64,000 nucleotides of DNA from Mycobacterium kiyosense (GTDB lineage Bacteria; Actinomycetota; Actinomycetes; Mycobacteriales; Mycobacteriaceae). Shown piece after piece: positions 9,911 through 18,005 of this stretch. The stretch is taken from the NCBI GenBank assembly GCA_021654635.1, contig AP025179.1, positions 4,216,001 through 4,280,000 of the forward strand. Direction: 5' to 3'. The notes below the pieces were generated by a model. The model was not told where the DNA came from. It was given only the letters and a program-made list of their open reading frames with translations, and did no database searches. Both the position numbers and the translations under genes were made by a program. Every line of letters starts with the position of its first letter. Within the stretch, counting starts at the first letter, position 1.

Positions 9911-11407
9911 ATGACTCTACCGCCGTCGCTGTCGGAATTAGACGCCGAATCCGAGGCCGAACCCACCCTCAGCCGCGTCACTTTGGTGGTCGGTGACCTG
10001 CGGCTGGACTTCGGGCTACCGGCCGACACCAGCATCGGTGCGTTCATCGACGACGTCATCGACATCGCCAACGAGCAGATCGCCGCACACCCCGGCCCGG
10101 ACGCCGAACTCGAACAGGTCGTCTTCGACACCACGGAGGGCAAGTGGACGCTGGCCCGGCTCGGTGACGATGCGATCGACCCGAGCCGTTCACTGCGCGA
10201 GGCCGGCATTTACGACGGCGAGTTGCTGACCATTCGGGAAATCGACCAGCCGGCCCGGCCGATGTTGTTCGACGACGTGCTGGACACCGACGGGCAGCCG
10301 GACAGCTCGATACTCGGCATGGGTGCCCGCCACGCGCGACTGATCACCAGCTTCGGTGTGGGCCTGACCGCTTCGGTGACCATCGCTTTCCTGCTGCCGC
10401 GGCACGCCACCGTGATCTACCTTCCCGCTACTGCGCTGGGTATCGGATGCCTGGCGGTACTCCTCGCCTGCGTCGTCGCTCACCGCTGCGGCGGTGCGCG
10501 ACGCTCGGAGTGGCTCGCGGCGGTCGCCACGCCGCTGTTGTTCGGCGGCGCCCTGTACGTGGTGCCCGACGGCTGGGGAGCCAAATCGCTGCCGATGGCG
10601 TTCGCGCTGACCGGACTGGCGTCGCTGCTGGTGTTGCTGGTCACCGGCCGCGGCCGGGCGCTGCACACCGCGGTGATCGCGTTGGCGGTGATCGGTGGCG
10701 CCGCCGCGGTGGCCGGGCTGCTGTGGAGTCCGCCGCCGCGCGCCACCGGCGCGGTGCTGGCCACGGTGTCGGTGATCGTCGTGTACCTGTCACCACGGGT
10801 GACGATCCTGCTGGCGAAACTGCCCGTCCCGCGGGTGCCCACGGCCGGCGAGCCGCTCGACGACATCGAAACGCAGGGCGGGACGACCGTCGAGGGGGTC
10901 AACGCCGTCGGCAAACAGGTGATCCCGACCGAGGAAGGCATGATCGTGCGGGTGCGGCGGGCAAGTCAGTACCTGACCGGCATCCTGACCGCCACCGCCG
11001 TCACCGCAACGGTCGGCTGTTACCTGGCGGTCGACGTCAGCGACGGATTTTATTGGCAGGGAACGGTTTTCGCGACCGCGGTGGCGACCGTGCTGTGCCT
11101 GCGCGGACGCAGCCACCACGATCTGCGCCAGTCGGCGACGCTGATCGCAGCGGGTTTGACGATCGCGCTGTTGACCATCGTCAAAACTGCTGTCGGCCTG
11201 GACAATTGGGAGTTCAACGGCACCGCGGCGCTGGTGGTGCTGATGGTGTTGGTGGTCGCCTGCGGCATCATCGCCCCCCGGTTGGAGTTCTCGCCGGTGC
11301 TGCGGCGGCAGGTGGAGCTCCTGGAATACCTGGCGATCGTGCTGATCTTCCCGCTGTGCTGCTGGATGGTGCGTCTGTACGCGATGTTCCGCGAGCTCCG
11401 GATCTGA
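9911..11407 (+). CDS. eccD: EccD membrane channel component (copy a)
   Basis: The 498-residue protein has a ubiquitin-like domain (about residues 20-105, starting SRVTLVVGDLRLDFGLPAD) and then about eleven hydrophobic helices. A polar cytosolic loop (about 295-350) carries the VRRASQ segment typical of the family. It is full length with intact frame, so it is not a remnant. The ATG at 9911 has a strong AGGAGG site. It is divergent from eccC and convergent with eccB (three bases between stops). Together with 4305-5780 this gives two different EccD proteins in one locus; the two differ clearly in sequence, so it is not a recent duplication. Function in the family: dimeric membrane core of the ESX translocon. 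Confidence 0.92.
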   Translation: MTLPPSLSELDAESEAEPTLSRVTLVVGDLRLDFGLPADTSIGAFIDDVIDIANEQIAAHPGPDAELEQVVFDTTEGKWTLARLGDDAIDPSRSLREAGIYDGELLTIREIDQPARPMLFDDVLDTDGQPDSSILGMGARHARLITSFGVGLTASVTIAFLLPRHATVIYLPATALGIGCLAVLLACVVAHRCGGARRSEWLAAVATPLLFGGALYVVPDGWGAKSLPMAFALTGLASLLVLLVTGRGRALHTAVIALAVIGGAAAVAGLLWSPPPRATGAVLATVSVIVVYLSPRVTILLAKLPVPRVPTAGEPLDDIETQGGTTVEGVNAVGKQVIPTEEGMIVRVRRASQYLTGILTATAVTATVGCYLAVDVSDGFYWQGTVFATAVATVLCLRGRSHHDLRQSATLIAAGLTIALLTIVKTAVGLDNWEFNGTAALVVLMVLVVACGIIAPRLEFSPVLRRQVELLEYLAIVLIFPLCCWMVRLYAMFRELRI

Positions 11408-11410
11408 CGG

Positions 11411-12916
11411 CTAGGACCTGGGCTGCTCGACCTTGGAGCCACGCGGGTCGGCGGCCATCCCGTCGTGCGCGACCAGCGCCGCTTCCTGGGACAGTTCCGG
11501 TCCGGCCGGCAACAACGACACGACCGGCCACGGAGCCAGTTGCGGCACCTCGCTGTCGTCTCCCGGCTTGCGCACGCCGGTGACACCCAGCGCCGCGGCG
11601 GTGGGCAGATCCTTGATGTGATAGCGCACGCCGGCGTCGGAGATGTAGAAGAGCTGCCCCTTGGCCCGGCTGTCCGGCTCCGCCCCGGTGGCTTGCACGT
11701 ACTCGCCGGTGCCGGGTTTGAGGTACACCGAGTCGACGCCGGGCCCGTTGCCGTCGGCGGTGGCCAGACCGACCGGCTGCGCCCCGTCCGGAATCGGCAG
11801 CCGGTGCCCGACCAGCACCCGCACCGTGGCCTGCGCGGCGGAGTTCGCCCGTTCCCAGGCCATGCACACCACCCGGTCCGGCTCCACGGGCACCACCTGC
11901 GGCGACACTTTCGGGTAGTGATCCACCGGCAGGGTGTGCGCAATCGGGATGTGACTGACCACCGCCGGCGACACCTCGTGGGTCGCCTGGGACACGACAT
12001 CGTTGGGATTGCTGTACCGGATGATGTCGGCCGCCGCCGCGGACACCGGTTGCAAACCATTGGGCAGTACGACGTAGAGCTGCTCGCCGCGCGAATCGAC
12101 GGTCTTGACGATCGATCCGACCGGATAGCTGGCAGGCACGCCGGGTACGACACTGCCGGCCCCCTCGATGACCACCGGGCGGATCGGCGGGACCAGCGGG
12201 AAAGTGTTGAGTAGTGAGGCCGAGATGGGCCGCGTCGGCTCGTTCTGCAGATGCAGGGCGTTGACGACGACGGTGTCGCCGGGGTCGATCAGCGCGCGGA
12301 CGCCATCGAAGATCAGGTAGACCGAGTCGCCGGCCCGGACCAGCAGCATCTGCGCCGGCGCCGCCGCGCCGATGTCGTCGCCCAAAGTGAGGTCGCCCGC
12401 GACGACCGTGGTCAGCACGCTGGCCGTCCCGATGCTTCTCGACACGTCGGGGGTGGTGACGGTGTCACACACCGTCCAATGCGAGCTGCGCATGTCGGCG
12501 CCACCGTGAATGGCGTTGGGCGCGCCGATGATCCCCACCATCGGCCCGCGCGGCACTTGATTGAGCCACTTGTCGCTGACCGATTTGGGGAGATCGGGCT
12601 TGCCGGTGATCATCCGGGCCGACGCCAGGTTCAGGACGGGATGCAGGCGCTCGCCGATGCGCACGTAGAGGCCGCCGCCGTTGCTGAGCAAAATCTGGGC
12701 ATTACCGATGTTCGGCGACGGTTTGAAGAAGGCCAGCACCCCGGCCGCCCCGGTGATGAGGATCGCGATCACCAAACCCACCAGCAACGACCGCATCTGC
12801 CCGCGCATGGGGTCGTGAATCATCCGCGAGTCGGCCCGGATCAGCGCGTGCTCGAGCCGGCGGATCAGGAACCGATAGCCGTTGACTTGCGCGCGCGTCG
12901 TGACTTGCGCGGGCAT
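11411..12916 (-). CDS. eccB: EccB, periplasmic ESX core component
   Basis: The 501-residue product starts with a basic cytosolic segment (QVNGYRFLIRRLEHALIRAD), one transmembrane helix (about 44-64) and a large periplasmic domain with the repeated EccB folds and two widely spaced cysteines (WTVCDTV and VVCMAWE) that form a disulphide in relatives. The FKPSP segment after the helix and the LYVRIGERLHPVLNLASAR block are family hallmarks. Parts of the C-terminal half (LATADGNGP, VYLKPG) look closest to EccB of ESX-4, as far as reading by eye allows. EccB links protomers of the ESX hexamer in the periplasm. The ATG at 12916 is divergent from eccE with a 111-base gap. Confidence 0.93.
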   Translation of the reverse strand: MPAQVTTRAQVNGYRFLIRRLEHALIRADSRMIHDPMRGQMRSLLVGLVIAILITGAAGVLAFFKPSPNIGNAQILLSNGGGLYVRIGERLHPVLNLASARMITGKPDLPKSVSDKWLNQVPRGPMVGIIGAPNAIHGGADMRSSHWTVCDTVTTPDVSRSIGTASVLTTVVAGDLTLGDDIGAAAPAQMLLVRAGDSVYLIFDGVRALIDPGDTVVVNALHLQNEPTRPISASLLNTFPLVPPIRPVVIEGAGSVVPGVPASYPVGSIVKTVDSRGEQLYVVLPNGLQPVSAAAADIIRYSNPNDVVSQATHEVSPAVVSHIPIAHTLPVDHYPKVSPQVVPVEPDRVVCMAWERANSAAQATVRVLVGHRLPIPDGAQPVGLATADGNGPGVDSVYLKPGTGEYVQATGAEPDSRAKGQLFYISDAGVRYHIKDLPTAAALGVTGVRKPGDDSEVPQLAPWPVVSLLPAGPELSQEAALVAHDGMAADPRGSKVEQPRS

Positions 12917-13027
12917 ATGTGCACCCCCATCAACGTCGGTCCAGCACCGAGCCTCGGTAGCGTATAACAGCGCGACCGCGGAAATGCGCGCCAGTTTTCG
13001 CTGCGCACACTGGTTAGGATTTCGTCT
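12917..13027. promoter_or_regulatory. Divergent gap between eccB and eccE
   Basis: The 111 bases between two opposite starts must contain both promoters. An AGGA ribosome-like site lies eight bases before the GTG at 13028. No clear operator is seen. Confidence 0.35.
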
Positions 13028-14740
13028 GTGCCGCGTCGTGCAGCAACGTCCCGGGAGCGGGGCGCGCCTTCTGACCCCCCCCCGAGTTGCGCTCGACGAT
13101 CGACATCGGGGCGCAGCGCGTATTGCCGCTGCCCGATCTGCTGGTGCTGCAATTACTGGTGGCCGCGGGGACGGTCACAGCGCCGCTGCTCGGGTTCCCG
13201 GGATGGCAGGGCAGCGCGGTCGGCTTTGGCGGCCGCTCTGATTCTGGTCGTGCGGGTTCGCGGCATGACTCTGCCCAGGTTGGTCGCGCTGCGGACGGGT
13301 TTTCGGCGGCAACGCCGCAAGAGGGCCAAGAAGCGGACCCTGGCCGAACCTTTCGACGTCCCGACGGCCGATGGCGCCCTGATCGGCTTCCGTTGGGACG
13401 GAAGCACTCTGATGTCGTTGTTGAAGATCGAAGAGAACCCGCAGGCGATGACCATCATGGAGCCGGGGACGACGGTTTCCGGAGAAACCGTGCCGGTGCA
13501 GGCGTTGGTGGAATGCCTGCAGCAGTTCGACATCACCCTGGACTCCATCGACGTGATCAGCCAGGGCGCCCGGTCGCAGGGCCACAGCCAGGTGGCCGCG
13601 GTGTACGACGCCGTGCTGGGGCCGCTGCCGGCGATCGCCCAGCGCAATGTATGGATCGCCGTCCGGTTCGACCCGTCGCGCTGCGCGGCGGCGGTACGCC
13701 GGCGCGGCGGCGGCCGCGACGGCATCCTGCGGGCCGCCACGACTGCGACTCGCCGGGTGGCCAACCGGCTGACCGAGGGCGGGCTGCGCACCCGGGTGCT
13801 GACCGCCGGGGAGATCGGCCAGGCCACCCACCAGCTCACCGACGGGGTGGATCTGGCCACCGTCGAGGAGACCTGGCGGACCTGCCGGGAAGGCAGGTTC
13901 AGGTTGCGCAGCTTCGCCGTCGCACCGCGCATGCTGACCACGGCCGGACTCGGGCTGTTGTGGACCATCCCCAGCTACTCGACCACCATGAGCCTGTCGT
14001 TGCGGCGCGACCACCCGCGCGGCCCCGTCGCGATCCGGGGCCTGGCCCGCTTCGACACCCACGGCCGGTCGCGGGTCAACCTGCGCGGCCTGACCCATCT
14101 GCGGGGACATCAGTATTCGGCGCTGGCCGCCAGTCTGCCGGTGCCGGCCCCGGCCCGGCCGATCGAAAAGTGGGCCTACTCGACCGCGGATCCGATCGGG
14201 GATTTCGCGTCGCTACGCGTTCCCGCCTCGGGCTGCGGGCAGGTGATCGGCGCCGACGAGCATGGTCGCGCGGTGGCGCTGGCCCTGTTCGGCCCGCAGA
14301 TCCGGCGCGTCGAAATCGCCGGCACGCTGCACCTGGCCCAGCAGGTGGTGCTGCGGTCGCTGGCGTTGGGGGCGCACGTGCTGGTACACACCCGTCGGCC
14401 GGCCAAGTGGCGCACCATGGTCGACGAGGTCGACGACCACGACCTGCTGTGGGTCGCCGACTTCAATCGAGGCTCGATGCAGGCCGGCGCGGACCGGAAC
14501 TATTCGGTGGAGATGTTCGACGGGGTGGCCGAGCAGGCGGTGCGGGTGGGAGTGACCGCGATCGTGGTGATACCGCCGGAGTCGGCGGTCACGGCAAACG
14601 CCGACGTGGCCCTGGAACTGCTGGACTTCGCCAGCGACACGGTCAGGGTGAGCACGCGGGCGGGGTCGTCGGTGGTCACCATGGTCGCGACCGACGAGGA
14701 GATGCGCTACCTCAAGGCCTCGTTCGCCGACGAAGAGTGA
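13028..14740 (+). CDS. eccE: EccE, ESX core component, with compensating frameshifts near the 5' end
   Basis: From about residue 65 the product is a typical EccE: a hydrophobic helix (SALAAALILVVRV), a basic stretch, then a large C-terminal domain rich in Arg and Val that ends at 14740. EccE caps the outside of each ESX protomer and is present in most ESX types but missing from the ESX-4 of M. tuberculosis. In the frame of the GTG at 13028, residues about 20-60 look wrong (many Arg and Cys). Bases 13087-13215 read in another frame give a proper first membrane helix (LPDLLVLQLLVAAGTVTAPL). One indel near the C9 run at 13075-13083 and a second near 13205-13235 would restore a two-helix N terminus. 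A TTG at 13087 is an alternative start that needs only the second shift. The last 510 residues are intact. Confidence 0.82.
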   Translation: MPRRAATSRERGAPSDPPPSCARRSTSGRSAYCRCPICWCCNYWWPRGRSQRRCSGSRDGRAARSALAAALILVVRVRGMTLPRLVALRTGFRRQRRKRAKKRTLAEPFDVPTADGALIGFRWDGSTLMSLLKIEENPQAMTIMEPGTTVSGETVPVQALVECLQQFDITLDSIDVISQGARSQGHSQVAAVYDAVLGPLPAIAQRNVWIAVRFDPSRCAAAVRRRGGGRDGILRAATTATRRVANRLTEGGLRTRVLTAGEIGQATHQLTDGVDLATVEETWRTCREGRFRLRSFAVAPRMLTTAGLGLLWTIPSYSTTMSLSLRRDHPRGPVAIRGLARFDTHGRSRVNLRGLTHLRGHQYSALAASLPVPAPARPIEKWAYSTADPIGDFASLRVPASGCGQVIGADEHGRAVALALFGPQIRRVEIAGTLHLAQQVVLRSLALGAHVLVHTRRPAKWRTMVDEVDDHDLLWVADFNRGSMQAGADRNYSVEMFDGVAEQAVRVGVTAIVVIPPESAVTANADVALELLDFASDTVRVSTRAGSSVVTMVATDEEMRYLKASFADEE

Positions 14741-14798
14741 AATGCGGCGCAGGGTGCCGATTTGCCTGACCGGGGTGCGCTAGCGTGAATCGAGGTCA

Positions 14799-14810
14799 CC
14801 CCGATCGGGG
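14799..14810. promoter_or_regulatory. 12-bp palindrome before the DUF5336 gene
   Basis: A perfect palindrome, CCCCGATCGGGG, lies seven bases upstream of the AAGGAG ribosome site of the next gene. It could be an operator or a 5' UTR element; chance is not excluded. Confidence 0.3.
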
Positions 14811-14828
14811 CGGTTTGAAGGAGTGATC

Positions 14829-15596
14829 ATGGCTTACCCCACGGGCCCGTCGGGCGGTTACTACGGCGACCACTCGCAGTGGGTCGCCGATTCCAAATCC
14901 GGTGCCAAGTCGCACCGCCATCTGACGCTGGCCGTGGCATTGCTGGGTATGGGTTCCTACCTGGTCAGTTTCGGGCCGATGCTCGGCGTGGGCGGGATCG
15001 ACTGGGACGTCCGCTTCGCCGCGCTGGCGGGCCTGCTTGCGGTGTTCGGGCTGCTGCCCGGGCAGACGCCCACCGGCAAGGTCATCGCAGCGCTGGCCGC
15101 GATCGGTTTCCTCGATGCCCTGTCGAGGGCGATCGTGGTCCCCGACGGCGTCGAGCCGGGGTGGGCGCTGTGGGTGGTCGTGGTGCTCAACGCGCTGCAG
15201 GCGGCGGCCGCGGTGGGCGCATTGCTCAATCAGCCGACCGAAGCCGACGCGCAGCAGGCGTGGTATGCGGCCTACGCCGAACAGTATGCGCAGGCCGCAG
15301 CCCAGTACTACGGCCAGTACGAGCAGGAGGAACAGGCCGAGGATCGGTATGAAAGCGGTACCGCGCACGCCCAGCAGACCCAGCAGGTCTCGGCACCGGC
15401 GCCCGGACGCGCCGCCAGCCCGCAGGGCGCCAGCTACGCGGAGTTCATCGGCGACCAAGCCGCCGCGGACACCCGCGCGCCGCAGACCCAGGCGCCGGCG
15501 CCCGCCACCGGTGTGCCCAACGCGGCGCATTCCCCGACTCCGGCGCAGCAGCAGACCGTCGCGTTTCAGACGCCCTACCGAACGTCGCCGCAGTAG
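14829..15596 (+). CDS. DUF5336 membrane protein, 34-kDa-antigen-like (Rv0954-type)
   Basis: The 255-residue protein has a short Gly/Tyr-rich start, four hydrophobic helices (about residues 35-135) and a long disordered tail rich in Ala, Gln, Tyr and Pro. This matches the mycobacterial 34-kDa antigen family (Rv0954), membrane proteins linked with the cell pole and division zone whose biochemical role is not settled. The ATG at 14829 was chosen over a GTG six bases upstream because AAGGAG ends only five bases before it. It follows eccE by 88 bases on the same strand and may be co-transcribed. Its presence beside an ESX core is unusual and could mean a link between secretion and cell-wall growth sites (inference). 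The tail contains repeated AQQ and YGQY-like segments. Confidence 0.75.
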   Translation: MAYPTGPSGGYYGDHSQWVADSKSGAKSHRHLTLAVALLGMGSYLVSFGPMLGVGGIDWDVRFAALAGLLAVFGLLPGQTPTGKVIAALAAIGFLDALSRAIVVPDGVEPGWALWVVVVLNALQAAAAVGALLNQPTEADAQQAWYAAYAEQYAQAAAQYYGQYEQEEQAEDRYESGTAHAQQTQQVSAPAPGRAASPQGASYAEFIGDQAAADTRAPQTQAPAPATGVPNAAHSPTPAQQQTVAFQTPYRTSPQ

Positions 15597-15599
15597 GGC

Positions 15600-16754
15600 T
15601 CAGCTGATCGACAGCTGTCCGATCAGGGTGCTCAGCGCCGCGGCGACATCGTTGGGGATGGGCCGTTCCGCCTCCGCGTCGGCCAGGAACGATGCGGGCA
15701 GGCCCGCAGCGGCAGCCGCCTCCTCGATGCTGAGTTCCGCGCGGTGCCGCGCCCCGTACAGCCGTTGACCCAACGTCGCGTGCGGTGATCGCGCAGCCCG
15801 CGCCATCACGTCGTTGTACGCGCGTCGCACGCTGCTCAGCGCCAACACCACCGCCGGTGTGCCCTTGGCGTTACGCGCGGCGCTGGCGGCCACGTTCTCG
15901 AGTTTGCGCAGATCAGCGAGGATGCTGGTGACCCGCGGGGTGAAATCCGGATGGGTCGGTTCCGGCAGCAGCCTGGTGGCCGCGTTGATGCTGTGCATGG
16001 CCAGTTCGACGGCCTCGGCCATCAGCGGGGCGCGCACGGTGTCGGTGAGCACCTCGGTGGTGTCGTCCCCGACCGCCGGAGCGGGAGCGCCCGGTAGTGA
16101 CGCTTCACCGCTGCGAATCCGCGTGATCGTGCCGGGCGACCATTGCAGCGCCTTTTCCAGTTTGGCCAGGGTGGCGCGGCGCGGCCAGCTGCGCCCCTTC
16201 TCGAAGGCGATGAGGGTACCGGCGTTGATGACTTTGTCCTTGGCCAGACCTCGCTGAGTGATCTCGAGTTCGGCACGCCGGGCAGCAACCGCGCGGCCGG
16301 CGCGTGCGACGCCCGGGTCGCTGTCGGCCCCCCACCATTCGTCGTCCTCGTCACCCTCGGGCAGTTCGATCACGCCGGTCGCTTCGGTCGAGGGGTCGAC
16401 CTGCGCGCCCGGGTCACCCGGTGCGCCGGCCACGCTCGGCGTCAGCGAGACCGGGATGCCTTCGGGTGCGCCCAGGTGCAAGGTGGTGGGCCCGGTGATC
16501 AGCACCGAGCTGCGCCGCACGCCGTCGAGATACATGCCGTTGGTGCTGGTGTCGATCGCTTGCCAGGCGTCCTGGCCCGGCTCGAGACGCACGTGTGACC
16601 GGGAAATGCGCTCATCGGCCAGATGTACTGCCGCGGCGCTGTCCCGGCCGATCACCGCGACTCCGGCGTGCGGATCCAGGGTATGCACTTGATCGCCGAG
16701 TCGCACCGCGATGGCGGGCGTGGCCACCGCGCGACCCGCGTGATCAACGGTCAC
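15600..16754 (-). CDS. FHA-domain protein with two HTH (XRE-type) domains
   Basis: The 384-residue product starts with a forkhead-associated domain (about 14-105) holding the conserved GR (36-37), SRSH (51-54) and STNG (70-73) phosphothreonine-binding residues. An acidic linker leads to an XRE-type helix-turn-helix (about 155-215, with TLIAFEKGRSWPRRATLAKL). The last about 60 residues look like a second, weaker HTH (LSIEEAAAAAGLPASFLADA). Such a protein could read Ser/Thr-kinase signals and bind DNA; this is inferred from domains. The GTG at 16754 was chosen because a GGGGGAG site precedes it and the sequence farther upstream looks non-coding; an ATG at 16952 is the longer option. It is divergent from the whiB6-like gene, so it is a candidate regulator of it. 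Confidence 0.72.
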   Translation of the reverse strand: MTVDHAGRAVATPAIAVRLGDQVHTLDPHAGVAVIGRDSAAAVHLADERISRSHVRLEPGQDAWQAIDTSTNGMYLDGVRRSSVLITGPTTLHLGAPEGIPVSLTPSVAGAPGDPGAQVDPSTEATGVIELPEGDEDDEWWGADSDPGVARAGRAVAARRAELEITQRGLAKDKVINAGTLIAFEKGRSWPRRATLAKLEKALQWSPGTITRIRSGEASLPGAPAPAVGDDTTEVLTDTVRAPLMAEAVELAMHSINAATRLLPEPTHPDFTPRVTSILADLRKLENVAASAARNAKGTPAVVLALSSVRRAYNDVMARAARSPHATLGQRLYGARHRAELSIEEAAAAAGLPASFLADAEAERPIPNDVAAALSTLIGQLSIS

Positions 16755-17009
16755 CGCGTCACTCCCCCGGTCACTTCCGCACGCGTCGGCTCCGAATGGT
16801 TGAGCATCCTTGCTACAGCCTTTCTCAAGCACTGCGGTTACTGATGCTACATGTTTCCTGGCACATATCTCCGCGTCAGATGTCACGGATTCGCAGCACC
16901 CAGCGTTCCCACTGGCGGAGCGGTTGCCGCCGACACGCCGCTGATCAGGCATTTCATCGTGCTCCCCTAACGGCGCTTGTACGTTTTCGTAGACCGCTTC
17001 GATTTAGTT

Positions 17010-17040
17010 GTTGCACTAGCGCTGCAACTTTGGTTAAAGT
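17010..17040. promoter_or_regulatory. Two adjacent inverted repeats upstream of whiB6
   Basis: GTTGCA (17010-17015) and TGCAAC (17023-17028) form a 6-bp inverted repeat with a 7-base spacer. It is followed at once by ACTTTGGTTAAAGT (17027-17040), with 5-bp arms. They lie 54-84 bases before the WhiB6 start in the divergent gap and are candidate operators, for example for the FHA-HTH protein. Confidence 0.45.
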
Positions 17041-17093
17041 CGTCGCATCGGCGCCCTGCGGGGCCCAGACAGCCAGACACGGAGGGGGCAGTG

Positions 17094-17411
17094 ATGACTG
17101 CAACGGCGGTACCGCTGGTCACACGGTTGGACGAATACGTTCCGGTGTGCGCCGCCCAACCACAGCGATGGACGACCACCGAGCCCGACGACGAAGCCAA
17201 AGCGTTGTGCCAGGCCTGCCCGCGGCGCTGGCTCTGCGCGCGTGAGGCGTGCCAGGACCCCGCTGTCGAGGGCCTGTGGGCCGGCGTGGTGATCCCAGAA
17301 TCGGGACGGCCGCGAGACTTCGCTTTGCGACAGCTACGCGCACTGGCCGAACGCGGCGGTTACCAGGTTGCGCCGCGACGGCGCGGGCGACCGCGGAAGT
17401 ATCTGCCGTAG
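17094..17411 (+). CDS. whiB6: WhiB6-like iron-sulfur transcription factor
   Basis: The 105-residue protein has the four WhiB cysteines (Cys19, Cys39, Cys42, Cys48, i.e. C-X2-C-X5-C for the last three), the WTTTEPDDEAKALC segment, the GLWAGVVIPESGR turn and a basic C-terminal tail (RRRGRPRKYLP) for DNA binding. The core resembles M. tuberculosis WhiB6 (Rv3862c) closely. That protein carries a 4Fe-4S cluster, responds to redox/NO and controls ESX-1 genes. The ATG at 17094 sits behind GGAGGG; an in-frame GTG lies directly before it. The tail ends in an AT-hook-like GRPRK, unlike the M. tuberculosis protein as I recall it. Its place between the ESX core and the Esp-like cassettes suggests it regulates this ESX system. 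Confidence 0.88.
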   Translation: MTATAVPLVTRLDEYVPVCAAQPQRWTTTEPDDEAKALCQACPRRWLCAREACQDPAVEGLWAGVVIPESGRPRDFALRQLRALAERGGYQVAPRRRGRPRKYLP

Positions 17412-17480
17412 CCGTGCGGCGCCCGGTCTATCGATTGGCGGTCGCGGACAGACCACGGCGTCGTGGTCGCGCCGCTCGGA

Positions 17481-18005
17481 TTACGGGACCGGTGCTGAAC
17501 CGATCTGGCACACCAACAGCTCCCCGTTACGCACCTGCAAGGTGAATGTCCCCACCCCACCGTCCGGGCGGATGGCGTCGACCGTCCACACCGGACCACT
17601 GCGGGTGAACCTGACCACCTTGTCAACCGGCGACAGCACCGTAAAGAAGTCCTCACCTTTGATACCGGCGATCTCGGCGGCAAGGACCCCGTCATGGGTA
17701 TCTGGACACGACAGTGCGAGCACGTTGGCCAGATGCCGTTCGTTTCGTTCCCGCATCCACACCCGTACCGTGTTCGCGGCAACGGCGAATGCCCGTTCGT
17801 CGGACATCGATTCGCTAGCGGCCATCGGCCGCAGCGTCGGAAGACTCGGGCCAGGCTTGTCCTCGGGATGGCCGCGGGTGCGGCCCACGATCGCAACGAC
17901 CAGCACGACGATCGAAATAAGTGCCGCTACGCCCCACCCGGCAACCCACCGCCACCGCCGGCCCGTGCCGAATTGCGGATCAGCGGCTTCGGTAGCCACG
18001 ATCAC
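17481..18005 (-). CDS. Membrane-anchored protein of unknown function (paralogue 1)
   Basis: The 174-residue product has one transmembrane helix (about 23-43) after an Arg/Trp-rich cytosolic start, then an extracytoplasmic domain (about 65-174). This domain has two cysteines (LSCPD and LLVCQIG), an FTRSGPVWTVDAIR strand and a final GELLVC strand. I do not recognise the family. The fold pattern resembles lumazine-binding/NTF2-like domains of mycobacterial Mce-associated and ESX-neighbour proteins, but this is weak. The GTG at 18005 overlaps the stop of the next upstream gene, so the two are co-translated. The partner at 18002-18841 has a similar C-terminal domain, so they are probably paralogues. 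By position they belong to the ESX accessory region. Confidence 0.6.
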   Translation of the reverse strand: MIVATEAADPQFGTGRRWRWVAGWGVAALISIVVLVVAIVGRTRGHPEDKPGPSLPTLRPMAASESMSDERAFAVAANTVRVWMRERNERHLANVLALSCPDTHDGVLAAEIAGIKGEDFFTVLSPVDKVVRFTRSGPVWTVDAIRPDGGVGTFTLQVRNGELLVCQIGSAPVP

